From contig NC_013083.1 of NCBI RefSeq assembly GCF_000142805.1, forward strand, positions 620,001 through 684,000: DNA of 64,000 bases, read 5' to 3'. A program made the translations under genes and the position numbers. Source of the stretch: Lachancea thermotolerans CBS 6340. Lineage: Eukaryota; Ascomycota; Saccharomycetes; Saccharomycetales; Saccharomycetaceae. Under the pieces are notes generated by a model. That model had not been told where the DNA came from. It made no database searches and saw nothing but the letters and a program-made list of their open reading frames with translations. Positions 9,597 to 20,088 of the stretch are shown here, one piece after another (position 1 is the stretch's first letter; the number at the start of each line of letters is the position of its first letter).

Positions 9597-11633
9597 CTAC
9601 AATTCGTCGTGGTCAAAGTAGTCATCATCGTCTTCGTCATCCATATCCTCTTGACCGGTCGCACCAGCGCTACCGTACAGCTTAGAGGTAATTGGGTAAG
9701 CAACCTGCGATAACGATTCAAACTTTTCTTTGAAGTCTTCAGCGGCAGCTGAGTCCGAGTTGTCCTCCATCCACTCCAGAACGTCGTTCACGGCATCAAG
9801 CAGAGTCTCTTTGTCGTCCTCTTCGAACTTATCAGCCAGCTCACCGTTTACTTGGTTCTTCAAGGAGTGGGCGTAGTTTTCTAGCTGGTTGCGAGCCTCG
9901 ATCTTGGCCCTAACTTCAGCATCCTCGGAGGCGAACTTTTCAGCATCCTCGACCATCTTTTCGATCTGCTCCTGGCTCAATCTACCCTTGTCATTTGTAA
10001 TGGTGATAGAGTTAGACTTGCCTGTGCCCTTGTCGGTGGCGGAAACCTTCAGGATACCGTTAGCATCCAAGGCAAATGTCACCTCAATTTGAGGAACACC
10101 TCTTGGAGCAGATGGGATGCCTGTGAGCTCAAATTGGCCCAATCTGTTGTTGTCCTTAGCCATAGCCCTCTCACCTTCGTAAACTTGAATCATGACAGTA
10201 GGCTGGTTGTCCACAGCAGTAGAGAAAATTTGAGACTTCTTGGTAGGAATGGCAGTGTTTCTCTTGATCAGCGGGGTCATGACACCACCAGTGGTTTCAA
10301 TACCCAAGGTCAAAGCGTTAACGTCCAAAAGAACGATGTCTTCGACGCTTTCCTCACCAGATAAGACACCTGCTTGAACAGCGGCACCCCAAGCAACAGC
10401 TTCATCTGGGTTAATACCCTTAGACGCTTTTTTGCCGTTGAAGAAAGATTCAAGAAGAGATTGGACCTTAGGGATTCTGGTAGAGCCACCGACCAAAACG
10501 ATGTCGTCAATGTCCTCCTTGTTGACACCGGCGTCAGCCAAAACCTTCTCGACAGGCTTCAGGGTTCTCTTGAAGAGGTCCAAGTTCATTTCCTCGAACT
10601 TGGCTCTGGTCAATGACTCGCTGAAGTCAATACCATCAACAAAGGAGTCGATTTCGATACGAGTAACCATTTGACTCGACAAAGAACGCTTGGCTTTTTC
10701 AGCCTCTCTCTTTAGCTTAGCCATGGCTTTGTTGTTGTTGGTAACATCAATGCCATGCTTCTTCTTGAAAAGCTGGGCAAAGTGACGAACCAATTTGTAG
10801 TCGAAGTCCTCACCACCCAAGTGAGTGTCACCAGCGGTTGCTTGTACCTCGAAAACGCCACCCTCGATAGAAAGCAGGGAGACATCGAAAGTACCACCAC
10901 CCAAGTCATATACGATGATCTGGTGCTCCTCGCTGGTCTTGTCGAGACCGTATGCAATGGCAGCGGCGGTTGGCTCGTTGACAATTCTTAGAATGTTCAA
11001 ACCAGCGATGGTACCAGCGTCCTTAGTGGCTTGTCTTTGGGCATCGTTGAAGTATGCAGGCACGGTAACCACGGCGTGGGTCACCTTCTTTCCTAGATAG
11101 TCCTCGGCAATCTGTCTCATCTTACCCAAAATCATGGCAGAGATCTCCTCAGGACTGAAGGTCTTTTCTTCACCCTTCACCGTGACCTGTACATTTGGTC
11201 TGTTGTTCTTGTTGACCACCTTGAATGGCAAATGCTTGATATCTCTCTGGACAGATTTGTCGTTGTATTTCAATCCGATCAGTCTCTTGATGTCGAAAAT
11301 AGTGTTTAGAGGGTTAGCGGCAACCTGGTTCTTAGCGGCGTCACCGATCAATCTCTCGTCGTCCGTGAACGACACATATGATGGGGTGATTCTGTTACCT
11401 TGCTCATTGGCCAAGATCTCGGTCTTACCGTTTTTCATCACGGCAACACACGAATATGTAGTACCAAGGTCGATACCAATCACTGTTCCGTAGCTTTCTG
11501 CGTCATCAGCAGCTCTGGCAAACACGCTTGAAGATTTGGACTGCGAAGTGAGCGGCAGCGCCACTAGAAATAGCGCATACACAATAGCCGCGAATGATAC
11601 CAACCATCCGTTCCTCGACCTGTTCAAGAACAT
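9597..11633 (-). CDS. KAR2: Kar2/BiP, ER lumenal Hsp70 chaperone
   Basis: 678 residues, against 682 in S. cerevisiae. A signal peptide of about 40 residues has a hydrophobic core around 11-29. The Hsp70 nucleotide-binding domain begins with GIDLGTTYS (53-61) and contains [17 protein letters not shown] and [11 protein letters not shown] substrate-binding domain, a lid and an acidic tail follow, ending in the HDEL retrieval signal. Kar2 pulls proteins through the Sec61 and Sec63 channel, folds them, and restrains Ire1. I start at the ATG at 11633; the frame is open a further 12 codons to a GTG, but a signal peptide starting at 11633 fits the family. Upstream are TATA, heat-shock and unfolded-protein elements. 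Confidence 0.98.
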   Translation of the reverse strand: MFLNRSRNGWLVSFAAIVYALFLVALPLTSQSKSSSVFARAADDAESYGTVIGIDLGTTYSCVAVMKNGKTEILANEQGNRITPSYVSFTDDERLIGDAAKNQVAANPLNTIFDIKRLIGLKYNDKSVQRDIKHLPFKVVNKNNRPNVQVTVKGEEKTFSPEEISAMILGKMRQIAEDYLGKKVTHAVVTVPAYFNDAQRQATKDAGTIAGLNILRIVNEPTAAAIAYGLDKTSEEHQIIVYDLGGGTFDVSLLSIEGGVFEVQATAGDTHLGGEDFDYKLVRHFAQLFKKKHGIDVTNNNKAMAKLKREAEKAKRSLSSQMVTRIEIDSFVDGIDFSESLTRAKFEEMNLDLFKRTLKPVEKVLADAGVNKEDIDDIVLVGGSTRIPKVQSLLESFFNGKKASKGINPDEAVAWGAAVQAGVLSGEESVEDIVLLDVNALTLGIETTGGVMTPLIKRNTAIPTKKSQIFSTAVDNQPTVMIQVYEGERAMAKDNNRLGQFELTGIPSAPRGVPQIEVTFALDANGILKVSATDKGTGKSNSITITNDKGRLSQEQIEKMVEDAEKFASEDAEVRAKIEARNQLENYAHSLKNQVNGELADKFEEDDKETLLDAVNDVLEWMEDNSDSAAAEDFKEKFESLSQVAYPITSKLYGSAGATGQEDMDDEDDDDYFDHDEL

Positions 11634-11739
11634 TCTGTGTATTGTATTCAATTGAATCAAGTACCACACAGACTTCGAGAGTTACTTGTTGATAAACGAT
11701 GGCTCAACCTCTGCGACTGTGGGCGTTTTGTGTTATTGT

Positions 11740-11747
11740 CTTATATA
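11740..11747 (-). promoter_or_regulatory. KAR2: TATA box of KAR2
   Basis: Reads TATATAAG on the KAR2 strand, about 107 bases upstream of its ATG. This fits a highly expressed, stress-inducible gene. Confidence 0.8.
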
Positions 11748-11792
11748 GGTGGCAAATGTTGAGAAAAGACACGTTGTTAACTTGAAAAACTT

Positions 11793-11800
11793 TTCTAGAA
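11793..11800. promoter_or_regulatory. KAR2: heat-shock element of KAR2
   Basis: TTCTAGAA is a perfect pair of inverted Hsf1 units; the adjoining bases CCTTA could give a weak third unit. It lies about 160 bases upstream of the KAR2 ATG. Heat-shock control of KAR2 independent of the unfolded protein response is known in S. cerevisiae. Confidence 0.75.
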
Positions 11801-11940
11801 CCTTAACCAATTTTCGCGCGTGTCACGTGTGTCACGCGTGATGCTTGCATTACTTGCCAGAGTGTAATTAAAGCCTATTTAGCTTACGAAATATGATTCA
11901 TTAAGGTGTCACTAGAGAGTGCTTCTAGGCTCAAGAACAC

Positions 11941-11955
11941 TGACACGCTGTCCGG
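11941..11955 (-). promoter_or_regulatory. KAR2: unfolded protein response element (Hac1 site) of KAR2
   Basis: On the KAR2 strand it reads CCGGACAGCGTGTCA, which contains GGACAGCGTGTC, identical to the core of the S. cerevisiae KAR2 UPRE as I remember it. It lies about 310 bases upstream of the ATG in the same orientation as the gene. Nearby, 11817-11840 carries two overlapping copies of a GTGTCACGYGTG-like sequence that might add to the response. Confidence 0.88.
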
Positions 11956-12432
11956 CTACAGGTTGAACAGCGTAGCACAGCGCCACTTAACGAAGATTTG
12001 CTTCCTAGGCGCCTAGTTTCAGGCGTGCTGGCCTGGGCTTCTACGGCATACGTGTCATAATAAGATATATTAGTCAAGCAGGGACTAAACACATAAAGCG
12101 CTCGATAGATATTCTAGAAAGCGGCTAGAAGCTTCTGTTTGATCACGTGAGTATGTGTTCAGGAAGGCGATCTTGAAGCCTCGAGTTTCTCTTGCTTTAC
12201 ATTCTGATACGTTACGCTTGAGGAGTTTATTCCAGCGCTTTGAGCATGGCGGGAAACGTGGAGGGAAGCGTCTGTGTAGTAGTTCCTTGCAACGTCACTT
12301 CGTTAAATATCACATCCAGCATGAAAAACGTTCATCAAGCCTGGTACTGCTCATCGCTAGTCAGTTAAAATCTTGAAAAGAACAAAAGAGCGACACGATA
12401 ACCTCGCAGTAATTCTGCTTTGTCGTCCGACT

Positions 12433-13185
12433 ATGAGTCTTGACTCCTATGTGCATTTTATGCGTATGGCCACCAAGCTTGCGCGCTACGCGCTGGACCA
12501 TGGCGAAACGCCTGTTGCTTGCATTTTTGTTCACACGCCAGCTGACCAGGTGGTCGCTTATGGAATGAACGACACCAACAGGTCACTGACAGGCATAGCA
12601 CATGCGGAATTCATGGGTATAGAGCAGATCCAGTCCAAGTTTGGCGCTCAAGATACCTCAATATTTAAGGACATCACACTCTACGTGACAGTTGAACCTT
12701 GTATTATGTGCGCGTCGGCTTTGAAACAGCTGGGGATTCAAAAGGTTGTATTTGGATGTGGTAATGAGCGCTTCGGAGGCAATGGTTCCATTCTCTCTAT
12801 TCAAAAGGATAGCTGCACGGCCCCGCAGAATAAACATATTTCTGTGCCAGGCATACTGCGAAAAGAGGCTATCATGCTTTTGAGGTATTTCTACGTAAGA
12901 GAAAACGAGCGCTCACCCAAGCCTAAAGCCAAAGCTAACAGAAAGCTCGACGTTTCGACATTCCCGCCCATAGACTGGAGCTTATACCTCACTAGAGAAG
13001 AGTTTAAGGATATACTGGGTTCGGAATATCTATCTCACTACGACGAAAAGTTGGACCTAAGCAAGACAGTTGATTGGGGACTTATAGATGGGAACTACGA
13101 TGACTTTTTTCTGAACATAAAGCAGCAATGCGATCAATTCTCATTGCAAGTTCCGAAAAAGCTCAAGCAGGAAAACTGTAGATAG
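12433..13185 (+). CDS. TAD2: Tad2, tRNA adenosine-34 deaminase catalytic subunit
   Basis: 250 residues, the same length as in S. cerevisiae. The cytidine/deoxycytidylate deaminase fold is intact: zinc ligand and proton shuttle H57-A58-E59, then P89-C90-x-x-C93. With Tad3 it converts A34 to inosine in tRNAs, letting one tRNA read several codons. The C-terminal 90 residues (after the Lys-rich KPKAKAKANRK) are a fungal extension. The start is the ATG at 12433, which gives the family length; the frame is open 20 codons upstream to a TTG. It converges on SNX4 with only 35 bases between stops, so 3' ends must overlap. Confidence 0.94.
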   Translation: MSLDSYVHFMRMATKLARYALDHGETPVACIFVHTPADQVVAYGMNDTNRSLTGIAHAEFMGIEQIQSKFGAQDTSIFKDITLYVTVEPCIMCASALKQLGIQKVVFGCGNERFGGNGSILSIQKDSCTAPQNKHISVPGILRKEAIMLLRYFYVRENERSPKPKAKANRKLDVSTFPPIDWSLYLTREEFKDILGSEYLSHYDEKLDLSKTVDWGLIDGNYDDFFLNIKQQCDQFSLQVPKKLKQENCR

Positions 13186-13220
13186 AGGCATAATATATTA
13201 CGAAATTAAAGCACGCGTGT

Positions 13221-14486
13221 TTATAGACCCTCCTCTACCTTCGTCCAAGTATCTAGCATTTTTTTGTAAAACTCGATTTGGCTGTCGGCGAGTGACGCCA
13301 GAGAAGCTTTCAGCTCTTTGGTCTTTATTTCTTCGAATATGCCCACCTCTTTAAGCGCCTCTCGCTCGAATGCATCAGCGACTTCTTTGGCGCTGTCAAC
13401 TTCAGTCGTCAGAGATGTAATTTTTGTCTCTAACTTTGAAATCTTCTCACGTCGTGCAGCCTCTTGGTTGATCCCCGCGAGCTCTTCGAGCTTGCTCGTG
13501 AAAAAGTTGCCTCCCCCGTAGCCGGAGATCAAGTTGCTCTTTTCATTTATAGACCTCGTGAGATAGTCACTTAGCTCCTCATAGTCAATCTGCTTCTGGT
13601 CCTTTAACCGTACTGTTTGGTTAACGCTGTCGATGTAATGCTCCAAGTCCTTTAAGTCGACAATGTACTCGTAGTCTAAGAACTTGCTTAGGTCTTTCAA
13701 TCCGTACGATAGTTGAGATATTCCGTGGTTGAATAACTTAACTTTGGACCTGAGTTCGTCATCTTCTGATGAATTGCTCGCCACAAGCTCCTGTAGCTCC
13801 TGCAGGTGTGCACTGAATTTGCTGTAATCTTCTGAAATAGAATCCTGTTTTTTAACGACACGGTGAAAGATCTTATCGATTTTGGAGACGTTGTGATCGA
13901 GCTTGTCACTCTTTTCCTTGATCTCAACAAACTCTTCGCTCTGGTTGTGTACCGTCTTAAAAGCGTTCATAAATGTATCACTGACTTCCTCTTTATTGTT
14001 GCCCAGGGATCCGGAAAGGCTCCGACGATATGCCTCCCAGTCGCTGCTTACAAGGAAGGTCATCAACACCTGAGACTGGGACAGCGTAGGGTGTTGAGAG
14101 ATTCTCCGGAGAAAGTTCTGTAAGCTATGACACCGCTTTTGTGTGAAGCTCTGGCTAAACCGATCACCGGCGATATACTGGAATACCTTCTTATCTGGAA
14201 GTGGAGGAATGACGCATGTGGCGTGGTCTTGGCTGAGGATGCTCTGTAGTAGCAGGAAGTCGCTATATCTTCTGTGAACCACAATTATGTTGGCTTCGTT
14301 GGCTGCTGCAGCGTCGTGGGGCCGATTCTTGAAATGTGCTTCGTGGTATGACTTATCGTCTGTCTTGGTCGAGATCTGGTATGTTACATAAAATGATGAC
14401 TTTCCCTGTTCACCTCGCTGCTTTTGGGGATCAGAGACGATTATGGAGAGCTGGCGTGGAAGCCCTGCGTTCAAACTCTCTACCAT
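13221..14486 (-). CDS. SNX4: Snx4/Atg24, sorting nexin
   Basis: 421 residues, against 423 in S. cerevisiae. A PX domain spans about residues 10-150 with the phosphoinositide-binding stretch RRYSDF (72-77) and PPLPDKK (94-100). The C-terminal part (about 190-421) is a coiled-coil BAR-like region. It binds PI3P on endosomes with Snx41 or Atg20 and recycles the SNARE Snc1; it is also needed for selective autophagy. The order KAR2-TAD2-SNX4 equals YJL034W-YJL035C-YJL036W. The ATG at 14486 is the first Met of the frame. Confidence 0.95.
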   Translation of the reverse strand: MVESLNAGLPRQLSIIVSDPQKQRGEQGKSSFYVTYQISTKTDDKSYHEAHFKNRPHDAAAANEANIIVVHRRYSDFLLLQSILSQDHATCVIPPLPDKKVFQYIAGDRFSQSFTQKRCHSLQNFLRRISQHPTLSQSQVLMTFLVSSDWEAYRRSLSGSLGNNKEEVSDTFMNAFKTVHNQSEEFVEIKEKSDKLDHNVSKIDKIFHRVVKKQDSISEDYSKFSAHLQELQELVASNSSEDDELRSKVKLFNHGISQLSYGLKDLSKFLDYEYIVDLKDLEHYIDSVNQTVRLKDQKQIDYEELSDYLTRSINEKSNLISGYGGGNFFTSKLEELAGINQEAARREKISKLETKITSLTTEVDSAKEVADAFEREALKEVGIFEEIKTKELKASLASLADSQIEFYKKMLDTWTKVEEGL

Positions 14487-15269
14487 GGTGTATTCTTAAT
14501 TTGCGTCGACCCCTCTAAACTTGCTTCCCGGTGGCTCAAGTACGTAAATATTCAACCCACGGACTTACTCTACCAAGTTTCACGGAAACCTGCAATGTTG
14601 ACTAGAAAAGCGCAAAGGTGTAGCAGTTGCTGTGCTGGTTGTTCGAGCGTCAAACTATTTATTACCGAAGAAGTGTTGGTGATGTGAGGAAGACCCCTAG
14701 AAATCTGATGAGCTTATTTAGTACATAATGATAACAATGAAGCGAGATATGGTGAGCTAAAATAACGCACTTAGATAGAACGGCTCTCAAACCCACTTGA
14801 TTTGATGTAGCTAGATCGCTTGGCTGGTGTTCTTTTTTTAGAGTTGTTTTCTGTAATCAAGTTACGTATTCAGCCGCGCCAGTCAGGGACGCCCCATGAA
14901 AATAGATTGTGTTGAAGATAGAAGAATGGCGTAAAAAACGCATCAGAATATGCTGAAAGGACGCAAAGCTTTGCAATACAGATCCCACAGAGATTTGCAA
15001 TACTAAGTCAGGGGAGATTAGTTCATCGTGTTTTTTTTTCTCTTGTCCGTGAGAATCGTCTTCGCAAAGTAACTCGAACACGAAAGATCGGGCCGTTCGC
15101 CAGTGTGATGCCTTGTAGCGATTTCGTCAAGCAGCTTAGAGGAATTGAATGTTCTCTTAACACCGAGTTCAAAATGTGTTTTAGGTGCGTTTTGAACTAA
15201 GAAAATAAAAGTTGGCCATAGCTCATTTTTCGATCTCTAGGACAACTTTCCTTGATGCGACAGTTTCAT
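14487..15269. other. intergenic region between BRE2 stop and SNX4 start
   Basis: About 780 bases. It must hold the SNX4 promoter on its left side and the BRE2 3' end on its right. A 74-codon frame at 14857-15081 (minus) resembles nothing I know. A TGATGA-like box near 14707 lacks a matching CTGA box, so no box C/D RNA can be supported. Nothing else was recognised. Confidence 0.5.
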
Positions 15270-16652
15270 TCATCGGCAGAGCATCTCCGCCTCGACCTCA
15301 TCTATAATGTCCCATACAACATCTTCGGCCACTTGCTCCTCGAAGACGTCCTGCAGTGTCCTTGCATCAGGAGTTGAAGCCTTTAGAGGATTCCAGTGAT
15401 GCATATCGTTAATGCTTGTTACCAATCTACCGCTTCCTCCATTGAAGCAGCTTATGGTAGCGTAATATCCCAACCTTCCGTTGTTCACGAACTTGTTCCT
15501 TAGAATAGACTTCTTTCGTATAGCATCATGCCCTGATTTAAGGTTATCTGCATCTCCAAAACCCGCTTCGTTTTTCCAGTAGTTAAAATTAAGCTTCTCG
15601 TTATATTTTATCTCACTAAAAGGCGGTAAAAATGGATTAAGCTTCTCAAACGCGGTACCAAGTTCTTTGCCATTTAAGAAGACTTTGAGGTAAGAGTCTT
15701 GGAGAGTATAGTAGTCGTGCCTCTCTCGTCTATCGGATGTATAGTACTCAGGTTTCGTGGTCTTGACGTAGTCAGTAGCTTCGAAGAAAAGTTGGTTTTT
15801 GTAACGTATGGCAATCTGGTCGCGCACCACATTGGAGTGCTCTTGCTCACGGAGCAGCTCTTTTTGAAATTCCCGGTTAAGCTTTTTGGCTTTTTTCCTA
15901 AGGGGCCCATCGGCGTTGGCAGAGGCGTTGCTGCCCGCACCCGCTTCATACGAAGACAAAGCGTCTATCTTGAATTTTGTGTAGCTCTGTGCCTGAATCA
16001 CCTGTTCTTGTATGGGCGGAAGATGGAGCAGAAAACCGAGCCGGTCTCCAGCCTTGATCTGGCTCACTGGGAGCATCTGCTGTAGTTTGCCATCGTGGAC
16101 AGACTCCAGACAAAAGTCCCGGATCCCGTAACCGTATGCATCGAAGCCAACAGGGGCCTCCAAGGATGCCTCCCGTCTAGAAACCCCAACGCGCACGTGC
16201 GGAGTGCTGTTGAGCTTGTCTTTTACTAGCTTCAGCGACTCTGCTCCTTGGCTATCGGGGACACCGCCGTTCACTATCTCGACCTCCCAGTATACTGTTC
16301 CTTCTTTAATACACGCGTCACATCGCCCAGTTCTCCATCCTAGCGATTTCTGAACAGCGACTGTATCATTGGATCCTGGGGCCAGGCATAAATCATCCGC
16401 TCTGTCCATATAATTGAGCCCAGGCTGCTCGAAAGGGTACTCGGTAGTGCTGTATTTGAGCTCCGGGAAAAGAACGTTTGCAGAACACGGAGTATAAATG
16501 AAGTTTCTTCTATTCAGCGGAATATCCTCCGGTTTGATGAGCCCGTCACTCAGCTCCAAGAAAGCGGGCAATTGCGGACGGTCCTGATGCTCATCTTCTC
16601 CCTGGTATGTAAAGTCGGTATCAGACTGATAAGGAATTGTCGTAATCTTCAT
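15270..16652 (-). CDS. BRE2: Bre2, SPRY subunit of the COMPASS H3K4 methyltransferase
   Basis: 460 residues, shorter than the 505 of S. cerevisiae. The N-terminal part has the family stretch around PLNRRNFIYTPCSANVLFPE. The SPRY domain starts near residue 95, with GWRTGRCDACIKEGTVYWEVE (about 105-125), and continues beyond 350 with a large charged insert (about 235-300) where Bre2 proteins vary. The C-terminus EVEAEML is the short helix region that contacts Sdc1 in the family. It is divergent from PPR1, as YLR015W and YLR014C are in S. cerevisiae. The ATG at 16652 is the first Met. Confidence 0.93.
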   Translation of the reverse strand: MKITTIPYQSDTDFTYQGEDEHQDRPQLPAFLELSDGLIKPEDIPLNRRNFIYTPCSANVLFPELKYSTTEYPFEQPGLNYMDRADDLCLAPGSNDTVAVQKSLGWRTGRCDACIKEGTVYWEVEIVNGGVPDSQGAESLKLVKDKLNSTPHVRVGVSRREASLEAPVGFDAYGYGIRDFCLESVHDGKLQQMLPVSQIKAGDRLGFLLHLPPIQEQVIQAQSYTKFKIDALSSYEAGAGSNASANADGPLRKKAKKLNREFQKELLREQEHSNVVRDQIAIRYKNQLFFEATDYVKTTKPEYYTSDRRERHDYYTLQDSYLKVFLNGKELGTAFEKLNPFLPPFSEIKYNEKLNFNYWKNEAGFGDADNLKSGHDAIRKKSILRNKFVNNGRLGYYATISCFNGGSGRLVTSINDMHHWNPLKASTPDARTLQDVFEEQVAEDVVWDIIDEVEAEMLCR

Positions 16653-16889
16653 GTTTGGCGCATATCCCTGGCGCTAGTGCTGTCTGCCGCTCAGTACGAG
16701 GCCGATTCATAGATAAAATATCTTTTGAGAGTACATTCGTACTCGAAAACATCTGGATTGGATTTCCTGATATGTTATGTCACGTGTGCGCTTTTTTGAG
16801 GAGTTCGGTGAACCACTTAGTCCTCCAATACTAAAAGTACGAATCGCAGTTGATTTCAAAATCGACATGTTCACTAATCGATGTAGGCG

Positions 16890-19490
16890 ATGAGCACCGC
16901 AAGAAAAAGAAGGGGCAGCGCTGCCAATGCTGAAGAAAGTGTAGACAGGAAGAGGAGGCCTACATCTGCAATTATGGGGATATCAAGGTCGATTGCCGCG
17001 TGCAAGCGGTGCAGGGTGAGGAAGGTGAAGTGCGACCAAAAGTTTCCAAGTTGTTCGAGATGTGTGACGGCCAACGAGCCCTGTGTATCTGTAGACCCTG
17101 CAACCGGGCGAGACGTTCCGCGGTCCTATGTCATCTTTCTTGAGGATAGACTTGAAGCCTTGACAAAACGACTTCGAGAGTACGGTGTGGACGCAGCGGA
17201 GGTGCAAGGAAACATCCCTGCTACCAGCGACGACTGCCCTTGCGATGTCAATGTCTTCGAAGAAAAGGTCCGGGCGGAACACCAGGTGCCGCGCGATAAC
17301 GCCATGGCGGGGTATATCATTAATAATGGCACATCAATACAGACCGGGGTAGCGTCTCGGGACCAGAGCGATATAAAGACGGTTTCTGAGCTGCAGGAGT
17401 CTGCTAAGAGCCTCGATAGCCTCGGGGCAATGAAACTCTCAAAGAAGAACGGGAAACTGTCGCTGGGCGCAGCATCCAACTCTTATCTGGGCGACTCATC
17501 CGGTATCCCTTTTGCCAAGCTCATTCTTACGGCTATCAACTTCGCGCCCGAAGCAGTAGAAGAAACATCCGAAGAACCGGTCTCGGCAACGGATCAGAGA
17601 GAAGGACCTCTGAACGTGTCATATCTTCCGACAAAAGAAGAAGCAGAGTCGCTGGTGTCACAGTATTTCACGTACTGTAACTCGCAGCTGCCTATCTTGC
17701 ACCGCGAGTCCTTCTTGAAAAGAGTCTTCGAGCCGATATACGGGCCTTTGAACGAGGGTGTCTCGCTGAGCTCCGACAACACCATCATCAACGGGAATTT
17801 CAAACTCCCACAGGATAAAGCCGACTCCGAGCAATCGGGGGAAATCTGGTACAAGCCTTCTTTGTCGCAGCAAGAGGTTGAGAATTCGGAGCAGATTCCA
17901 CCAAAGTACCACATCCCGCTCTTTTTTCTAAACATGGCCCTAGCGATAGGCGACTCGGCGAGGATACTTGAAACAGATGAAGCGAGGTCTGTTGCGTTCA
18001 AAGATAGGGCATCCGAGTTCAAAGAAGCACTTTTCCGGTCCAATGACCGGATGGAAGCTCTTGCCGGTACGCTATTAATCGCCAAGTATTCGATTATGAG
18101 GCCAAACGTTCCCGGAGTGTGGTACACAATGGGGTCTGCACTGAGGCTGGCAGTTGACCTGGGACTGCACGCTGAGAAACTGAATAAAAACTACGACCCA
18201 TTCACGAGAGACCTTCGACGGCGCTTATTCTGGTGCACCTACTCGCTGGACCGGCAAATATGTGCCTTTTTCGGACGTCCGTTTGGGATTCCGGATGACA
18301 ATATTTCCACTGAGTTTCCCAGCTCGCTGGACGACGCGCTGATCACAAACACAGCTGACAACATTGAAGACTATTCCCTGGTGAAAAGCTCCATGGCGTC
18401 CTACAAGTGCATATCATTGGCTTTTTTCAGAATACGAAAAATCCAGGCTCAGATTGTGCAGGAGCTCTACGCACATCGGACGTCACTGCCGGATGGGTTC
18501 GAAAGCCTTGACGAGTGGCGTGAGCTCATGAACGAAGAACTCGACGAATGGTATGAGAAGAGAGTTCCCAAGACACATCGCAAGATGAACTGCCACTTCC
18601 CGACCGAGCTATTTCAGCTAGAGCTGTGCCACTCGAAGGTCATGTTATATGGGCTATGCCCCAAGGCTATGACGCTAAACGAGCGTGGCTACGAGATGGT
18701 GTATCGCAACACCAAGAGCGTCATTGCGATATATTATCGGCTCTGCCACGACGGCAACATTATGCACACATGGGTCACAGTACACAATTTGTTCATGGCG
18801 GGAATGACGTTTCTCTATGTGCTCCACAACGCTAGGTTCGATCTTCGCGAAAGCCTGCAGAAGAGCCAGAAAACTTGCTCGACGCTGATCTACGTGCTGG
18901 AGCAGTTGACAAAGGAATGCGAAGCGGCCCGTAAGGGCGCGCGCATTTTCAAGGTGCTATCTGCAGCGGTTTTCAAGCTGCGAAGCGAGCCGAGCGAGGG
19001 CGCAGCGCCGGCTGAGGACACGCCGGCACTCGGCGGTGAGGCGTCCCCCGGCGCGGAAGACAAGGGGGGCGGTGACGGGCCTGAAAATGAGCATCCTCTG
19101 GATAGCGAAGTATACAGCGGCCGCACCGCCGAAGCCGGCGAAAAACAGGAAGAGCTGGAGCTAGAACTTGATGAAGAGGCCCACACGAGCCGGCTAGGCG
19201 CCGCGGCGCGCGGTCTGTCGGTCCCCGATCTGGACGCGAGCGCTCTGAACCAGTTTTTTATCGAGCTGGACAAGCTGTCGCCGTTTTCGGACCTAAGCAA
19301 CGGGCACGCTAGCGCAGGCGTGAGCGCAGGCACAGCAGTGCTCGGTGAACACAGCGAGTCCAGTGAATCCAGCGAGCCAGCCGCGCCGCAGGTGCGGCCG
19401 CCGGCGAGCTCGAGGGACGGGCAGCGCGTCTACGACATGATGAATCAGTTCAGCACCGAGACCATATGGGACCAGGTATTTAGCAAGTAG
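16890..19490 (+). CDS. PPR1: Ppr1, zinc-cluster activator of pyrimidine genes
   Basis: 866 residues, against 904 in S. cerevisiae. The Zn2Cys6 cluster has all six ligands (C38, C41, C48, C55, C58, C65). The stretch SRSIAACKRCR just before and within it is typical of Ppr1. A short dimerisation helix follows (FLEDRLEALTKRLREYG, about 84-100). The middle region (about 230-600) is the fungal-specific transcription factor domain. In S. cerevisiae it senses dihydroorotate or orotate and activates URA1, URA3 and other pyrimidine genes. Residues about 690-830 are rich in Glu, Gly, Ala and Ser, and this part of the gene is markedly GC-rich. The first ATG (16890) is used. Confidence 0.93.
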   Translation: MSTARKRRGSAANAEESVDRKRRPTSAIMGISRSIAACKRCRVRKVKCDQKFPSCSRCVTANEPCVSVDPATGRDVPRSYVIFLEDRLEALTKRLREYGVDAAEVQGNIPATSDDCPCDVNVFEEKVRAEHQVPRDNAMAGYIINNGTSIQTGVASRDQSDIKTVSELQESAKSLDSLGAMKLSKKNGKLSLGAASNSYLGDSSGIPFAKLILTAINFAPEAVEETSEEPVSATDQREGPLNVSYLPTKEEAESLVSQYFTYCNSQLPILHRESFLKRVFEPIYGPLNEGVSLSSDNTIINGNFKLPQDKADSEQSGEIWYKPSLSQQEVENSEQIPPKYHIPLFFLNMALAIGDSARILETDEARSVAFKDRASEFKEALFRSNDRMEALAGTLLIAKYSIMRPNVPGVWYTMGSALRLAVDLGLHAEKLNKNYDPFTRDLRRRLFWCTYSLDRQICAFFGRPFGIPDDNISTEFPSSLDDALITNTADNIEDYSLVKSSMASYKCISLAFFRIRKIQAQIVQELYAHRTSLPDGFESLDEWRELMNEELDEWYEKRVPKTHRKMNCHFPTELFQLELCHSKVMLYGLCPKAMTLNERGYEMVYRNTKSVIAIYYRLCHDGNIMHTWVTVHNLFMAGMTFLYVLHNARFDLRESLQKSQKTCSTLIYVLEQLTKECEAARKGARIFKVLSAAVFKLRSEPSEGAAPAEDTPALGGEASPGAEDKGGGDGPENEHPLDSEVYSGRTAEAGEKQEELELELDEEAHTSRLGAAARGLSVPDLDASALNQFFIELDKLSPFSDLSNGHASAGVSAGTAVLGEHSESSESSEPAAPQVRPPASSRDGQRVYDMMNQFSTETIWDQVFSK

Positions 19491-20088
19491 GTTTGGACGT
19501 AGCTGGCGTTGTAACAATCGGTTAGCATTACAGAGCCGCCGGAGCGGCAAGCGCGAGACCCCAACGCGCCCTGCCACAAAGGCGCCCGTCCCGCGACGGT
19601 ACACAAGCAATGAACGCTACAAACAGGACGCGGCTCGCCGGGCTCGCTGCAACCGCATCCACACCACGCGGGATAGTCGGTTCCCAGCTCACCCGCGCCC
19701 CTTTTATACCTTTCTTGCGTTCGTCGCAGTTCTGCTTTTGTGGCACTTTTGTCTTTGTGGCATTTCCCCTTCCGGCCTCTTGTCCCTGGCACCCCTAGCT
19801 CTCCGCGCTAGCTGCCGAGCGCTCGCCCCTTCTCTCGCGTCACAACCCCTACACGGAACTGCCAGCTCGGCGGGCTCCGGCGTTCGACCCTCCCCGCAAT
19901 CCTCTTTCCTGCGTCTCCGCTCCCGCCGCCGCCACCACCCCTAGCTATCCCCACGACGCTGTCACCCATGTCATTCAGAGGCGATGACACCAGGCCAGTT
20001 GTTCTATAAGAACACCGTCGCAGCACGAACCGCCCCGCAGCTATAACGTGCGACATCTTCTCCATTGAACCCTTTAAGGAAAAAAAAA
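19491..20088. other. intergenic region PPR1 / CRC1 (ancestral block junction)
   Basis: About 600 bases, C- and T-rich on the plus strand with CCGCC-like runs. It contains the CRC1 promoter and an A-run (20080-20089) directly before the CRC1 ATG. Several open frames cross it on both strands, as expected from high GC, but none has a recognisable product. Gene order changes here from the YLR014-016/YJL block to the YOR100 block. Confidence 0.6.

Larger units (their letters stand above)
11634..12432. other. divergent promoter region KAR2 / TAD2
   Basis: About 800 bases between the two starts. The left half holds the KAR2 TATA, heat-shock and unfolded-protein sites listed separately. An E-box CACGTG sits at about 12143, nearer TAD2. 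The frame open from 12155 to 12376 lacks an ATG start and resembles nothing known to me, so I do not call it a gene. Confidence 0.7.

Noticed and set aside
11134-11493. Long antisense frames across KAR2 (also 9889-11100)
   Set aside because: Shadows of a highly biased coding sequence on the other strand. Antisense frames in CRC1, KTR1 and PPR1 were set aside likewise.
12155-12376. 73-codon frame between KAR2 and TAD2
   Set aside because: Starts at GTG without ATG, no similarity to anything known, and lies in a promoter region.
14700-14800. TGATGA box in the SNX4 upstream region as a box C/D snoRNA
   Set aside because: No CTGA box at a fitting distance and no terminal stem.
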